Assembly (NCBI GenBank): GCA_025618425.1
Contig: CM046838.1
Coordinates: forward strand, 16,455,129 to 16,519,128
From: Heliocidaris tuberculata
Taxonomy: Eukaryota; Echinodermata; Echinoidea; Camarodonta; Echinometridae
Length of the DNA: 64,000 nucleotides
Direction: 5' to 3'
A program made the translations under genes and the position numbers. Positions 60,288-64,000 of the stretch are shown one piece after another (the stretch's first letter is position 1; each line of letters opens with the position of its first letter). The notes beneath the pieces were generated by a model. That model was given only the letters and a program-made list of their open reading frames with translations, ran no database searches and was not told where the DNA came from.

Positions 60288-60813
60288 CTGTTTTCAAAAG
60301 AACGTGATAAGAATTAAGAAGAAATAGAGTAAAAATTAAAATTAAAAAGGTCTTGATTGGACTGTGTACCACTGCCATGCATGATAATTTTATCATGGGG
60401 AAATATTGGAGATATTACACCCCATCACCCCCTCGAGTACTGGTCACATGATTATTTCTGTAGTACCGGTACATAAGAATTGGTCTATAGCGTGAGGCTC
60501 TGGAATGATCAAAATGATAAGAAAATTGACTCTATTCATGTAGATCTTGCAAAAAATCACATGTACTGCATACAGAAAATCAGAAATAGGTATGAGTACA
60601 TGCACATGTAGCACGAATTATGGTCCAAACTTTTCAGCATTTTCTTGTCATATTTCCAAATATGAGGGTATTTGAAGAGCAATCCTTTTCAAGTGACATT
60701 TCTACCAAAATATTCTTCCAGACTGACATAAAAAGAATAAGAAAGCTCACAAATAAATGTGTCACCTTTACCAGAACTCAATCTTCTCTTTAATAGAGAG
60801 AATGATTCTTTAA

Positions 60814-61221
60814 CCCTTTCAGGACAGGAATTATTTAAGGGCTAAATTGATCACATTTTGTTCTTCAAATTGGCAACAATAATATTTTTCTTTTAGTGCT
60901 ACATGGTTCTAATAAGGTGTAATATCTTTGAAAATAATACACATGGTTAGGAATTTTGTCGAAAAGTTGAAAAAATTGCCAATTTGGATAAAAAATAAGG
61001 ATTTTGAATCTCTCAATGTGTTGCCAATTTAAGGATTTTAAAACTTATTCTCCTATTCAAAATTCCTGGCATCAAACGCAATATGGTCATGCAATAAAAA
61101 TGGACATAGTGTGTGCAGAAAATTTTGCTCTTTCTACTCGTGCATCTGGTATATTTTTTAGAGCTCTGGATCAAAAGTTATTGAGCCAAACCACAAAATG
61201 TGGTCAATTGTCTCGAAAGGG
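60814..61221 (+). mobile_element. piggyBac-like MITE, copy 2 (intact ends)
   Basis: A 408-bp element, CCCTTTCAGGACA ... TGTCTCGAAAGGG, with TTAA at both ends (60810-60813 and 61222-61225). Same orientation and same interior as 19196-19593, e.g. aattatttaagggctaaatt and gagctctggatcaaaagtta. The short frame at 61004-61225 lies within it and is not a gene. Confidence 0.82.
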
Positions 61222-61225
61222 TTAA

Positions 61226-62582
61226 TCAATACGTAAGTTTGGCTGAGTCACATAAAGACGTACTTTCCTTCCCCTTTTCACTTCCTTGAACATGAACTTC
61301 AACTATATTGCCACTCTCAAAGGAACAATGTGAGAACATTAATCAGTTTTTCCCTCTACAGCATCAAACATACATGTACATATGACAGGGAAATCTATCT
61401 CACAAAATTTTCTATGAATACATGAGTGTTTTATTCATTATTGAGTAATAATCCTCCATCTTTAAATCTCTGTGGTACTGAACAATATGATATACAGAGT
61501 AAGCTCTCAGACTAGTCTTCATCTTAGGTCATATATACCATCCCCCACCTCACCCCCCCCCCCCATCCCCCCCCCCCAAAAAAAAAAAAACCAGGGCTAC
61601 ATGTAGGATACAGGATGTATTGTAGTAGTTCAAAGGTAAATTCACCAGAACCTCAATGGTTCTCATTTTTCAAAAGAAACATTGAACATGAAAGAGCAAG
61701 TCAACGAAAGGTGTCTTTATAATATGCCACATATATGACTTTTATCCATTTACTGCGTCAAATACTAAAAGATCTCTGAATACGACCAGTCACCAATGGT
61801 ACTGATTAAAAAACAGATCAATTAGTCAATGGCCATATCAAGAGATTTTCATTTTTGGATGAAAAGAACACAAAAAAATAATGGCCTATGGGACACACTG
61901 AAAAAAAATTACAGACACAAAAAAACAAAGAAATATTAGGAAACCTAACCCTAGTAAAGTAAGTTCCTAATGCATAGTGTACACTTTACATATAGACAGT
62001 CAACCAAATTATTTCATCCTTTTGTTAAAATGCAGAGAGCAACAATGACTTAATCTGCAGATTCCACACTGTGGTATTTTTTTCCTGATAGCCTTCTGGA
62101 CATGTAGCATCAAATTAATTACTTTTTCCACATACAGACTGTAGAATGTACCATGAAAATACATATCATACAGCAATGGGCACTATGCAAACGTTTAATG
62201 GTTCATAAACAAATACGTTTAACCTTGGACATGTATTGTAAGGCCTATATTTGCTTCACATTAATGTACAATACCCTTATTCTGAGGTTATCATTTACAG
62301 TGTACTTTGTGCTCACAAAAAGCACTTGGAGAAAAATTTACTCTTCATACTTTGCACTTTAAACCATACTCCCAGACATAAGATCATATTACAATTTACA
62401 AACTTTAAAATGTTAATCCCTGACGGTAGCCTAAATGTATTAAATGTTAATTCCTCCTAATCTACAGAATGCAGTGTTTTTGCCAAATGGCTGACAAACA
62501 TGAGTCACAGAGTTCTACTCAAGTTCACATGATGTAACACTAGGATGTGTGACTGTGTGGTATGTGCCATATGATATCCCTT
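61226..62582. other. Upstream region of the PGAP6-like gene, no exon identified
   Basis: Missing N-terminal exons of the PGAP6-like gene should lie here or beyond the right edge. I found no frame with a usable donor in phase 1 that I trust. C-runs lie at 61552-61576, followed by an A run. Confidence 0.4.
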
Positions 62583-62942
62583 AAAGGGTACCAATTAACT
62601 ATTTCATTCTGTATGCTAGGGTTCCGTACCTCTATGTATTCAAAATAGGAGCTTCTAATGATCCTCCTTTAAAGAGATATTGCAACTTTAACTACATTGA
62701 CACACCCGTACGTACGCACTCATGTGTAAAAGGGTGCTCAGGGAACCTATATACATGTAAGTCCAACTTACATGTGGCCCTGAATCTTGGGTTTTATGCA
62801 TATCTTCATGTTATTCTTTATTTTCTCCATACACTCCTTAAACCAGTGACCCATAGAATGCCATATCAACTTTTTGGGGTTGATTTTATACTAGCTGTGC
62901 TGCCTGTACACAAACTATTTTTGAGGTGATTGGTACCCTTTA
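62583..62942. mobile_element. TTAAAGGGTACC-type MITE
   Basis: Ends are TTAAAGGGTACCAATTA and the inverted GATTGGTACCCTTTAA, about 360 bp. The interior word ttaaagagatattgcaa recurs at 63963-63981, where a second copy starts (63868) and runs off the right edge. No coding content. Confidence 0.75.
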
Positions 62943-63605
62943 AAAATGGGAATGTGGTAAGAAGTATTATCCATATAATGAATGAATGATTACACCATGG
63001 TCAATATTCTGTGTACAATATGTTCCCCATGGTACACTGGACAGGAGTAGGCAAATTATATGGACAATTTATGTTCGTGCTTGGTGCTTATTTTCATGGC
63101 AATTTTTGTAACAAATTCTTTACCTCCTCCTAAAACTACCTCAACCAAAGTATCTTTCTTGATATAAATTTGGTCAAATAAAACGTGTTTATATACATAA
63201 TTTACATATTCGCATGCGCATTTAGCAATTTTACATGAGTACGAAACTGAAACAGAATACAAGAAACATTAATTGACAATACTTTTTGAAAGAAGATATT
63301 AAATGGATTAGTGCAAAGGCCCAAACAATCTATGGGCTCATATGAGTCAGTAGCAAGGAAAGAGTGAATATCTGTTATATATGTACATGTACATTGTAGC
63401 TGTGGCCTACTCATCATATCCATTATGCATGTACCTTCATGTGAGGAGTTTTCAATGATCTTTCTAGTTTAATAGTAAACACAGAATCATTGGTTGTCAC
63501 TCACTATTCCCAAATTATATCAGACTGAGCAACCATCTCTAAAAACAAGGTGTGAAGACAGAATATTTTCCTTTAGTGTCTGTGTGCAAGTGACATGACA
63601 GTGTC

Positions 63606-63880
63606 GGTTCCATGACATTTGCTCCTGCAACAATTGCTCGGGTCTAACTTTGCCATGTTAATCCTAAACCTAAACCTAACCCTAACCCTAATCCTAACCC
63701 TAATCCTAATTTTCACATTGTCCTGAACAAAAAAACAAATCATGACATTGACCTTAACCTTTGAACTTTCGAGATATGGACAGCGGAGCAAATGTTGCAG
63801 GAGCAAATGTTGTTCACCAATGGTGACAGATATACAGTGAAATCTACAAATACGACACTGAGATATTAAAGGGTACCAAT
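63606..63880 (+). mobile_element. MITE with telomere-like core, copy 2
   Basis: Second copy of the 53542-53816 unit, with the same inverted ends and cctaaccctaatcc core (about 63660-63710). Its right flank, attaaagggtaccaatcacc, starts a further element related to 62583-62942. Confidence 0.8.
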
Positions 63881-64000
63881 CACCAAAAATATTCTACTCT
63901 GTATGTTAGAGGTTCCATGTTGTTCTACTATACATTCAAAATATGGGCTTCAAATATTACTACTATAAAGAGATATTGCAATTTTTATTACACTCTCTAT
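63866..64000 (+). mobile_element. TTAAAGGGTACC-type MITE, truncated by window end
   Basis: Starts attaaagggtaccaatcacc and follows the same order as 62583-62720 (ctgtatg, gttcc, attcaaaat, aaagagatattgcaa). Confidence 0.65.

Noticed and set aside
1..64000. CRISPR array, phage or bacterial operon content
   Set aside because: Spliced animal genes and eukaryotic transposons throughout. The only regularly spaced repeats are minisatellites and the 14-mer element, which lack CRISPR spacing and cas genes.

Overview
This is an animal nuclear window. It holds small exons separated by long AT-rich introns with GT..AG boundaries, and it is dense in non-LTR retrotransposons and short inverted-repeat DNA transposons. 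The short word acatgtacatgt recurs often, and intronic MITEs are heavy. The three protein genes match animal orthologues over their whole readable length. I lean to a marine deuterostome invertebrate, most likely an echinoderm such as a sea urchin, but the sequence alone does not settle the phylum.

Host genes, left to right. (1) MED8, a Mediator head-module subunit, lies on the minus strand at 33-3232 and runs off the left edge. (2) FBXW9, an F-box/WD40 substrate receptor, lies on the plus strand at 30511-39304; its first coding exon was not found. (3) A TMEM8/PGAP6-type GPI phospholipase of the CREST membrane-hydrolase superfamily lies on the minus strand at 47377-60287, with its N-terminus beyond what I could trace. 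FBXW9 and the PGAP6-like gene converge across about 8 kb. No operon-like linkage is implied; the three are unrelated housekeeping genes. Exons were joined by eye from splice sites, reading phase and family similarity, and every junction listed keeps phase.

Mobile and repeated DNA fills most of the rest. From 6.7 to 15.2 kb there is a large inverted repeat with arms of about 850 bp. Its loop holds a broken LINE tail, a complete hAT-like element with an 8-bp target duplication, and G-rich, minisatellite-bearing relatives. From 21.2 to 25.1 kb there is an almost intact CR1-type LINE split by one 890-bp insertion. From 27.06 to 29.77 kb there is a 2.7-kb element with perfect terminal repeats and eleven copies of a 14-bp motif (GTCACGGACGGACA). 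Two hAT-like elements sit in FBXW9 introns, one of them nested in an older MITE. A 1.5-kb near-perfect palindrome sits in a PGAP6-like intron. Several families have a second copy in the window (19.2/60.8 kb, 53.5/63.6 kb, 19.8/50.8 kb).

The points most worth a second look are the 14-bp-motif element, the 1.5-kb palindrome, the in-phase alternative terminal exon of the PGAP6-like gene, the possible duplication of MED8 exon 1, and the nested transposon structures. I see no CRISPR array, rRNA gene or intact tRNA gene.
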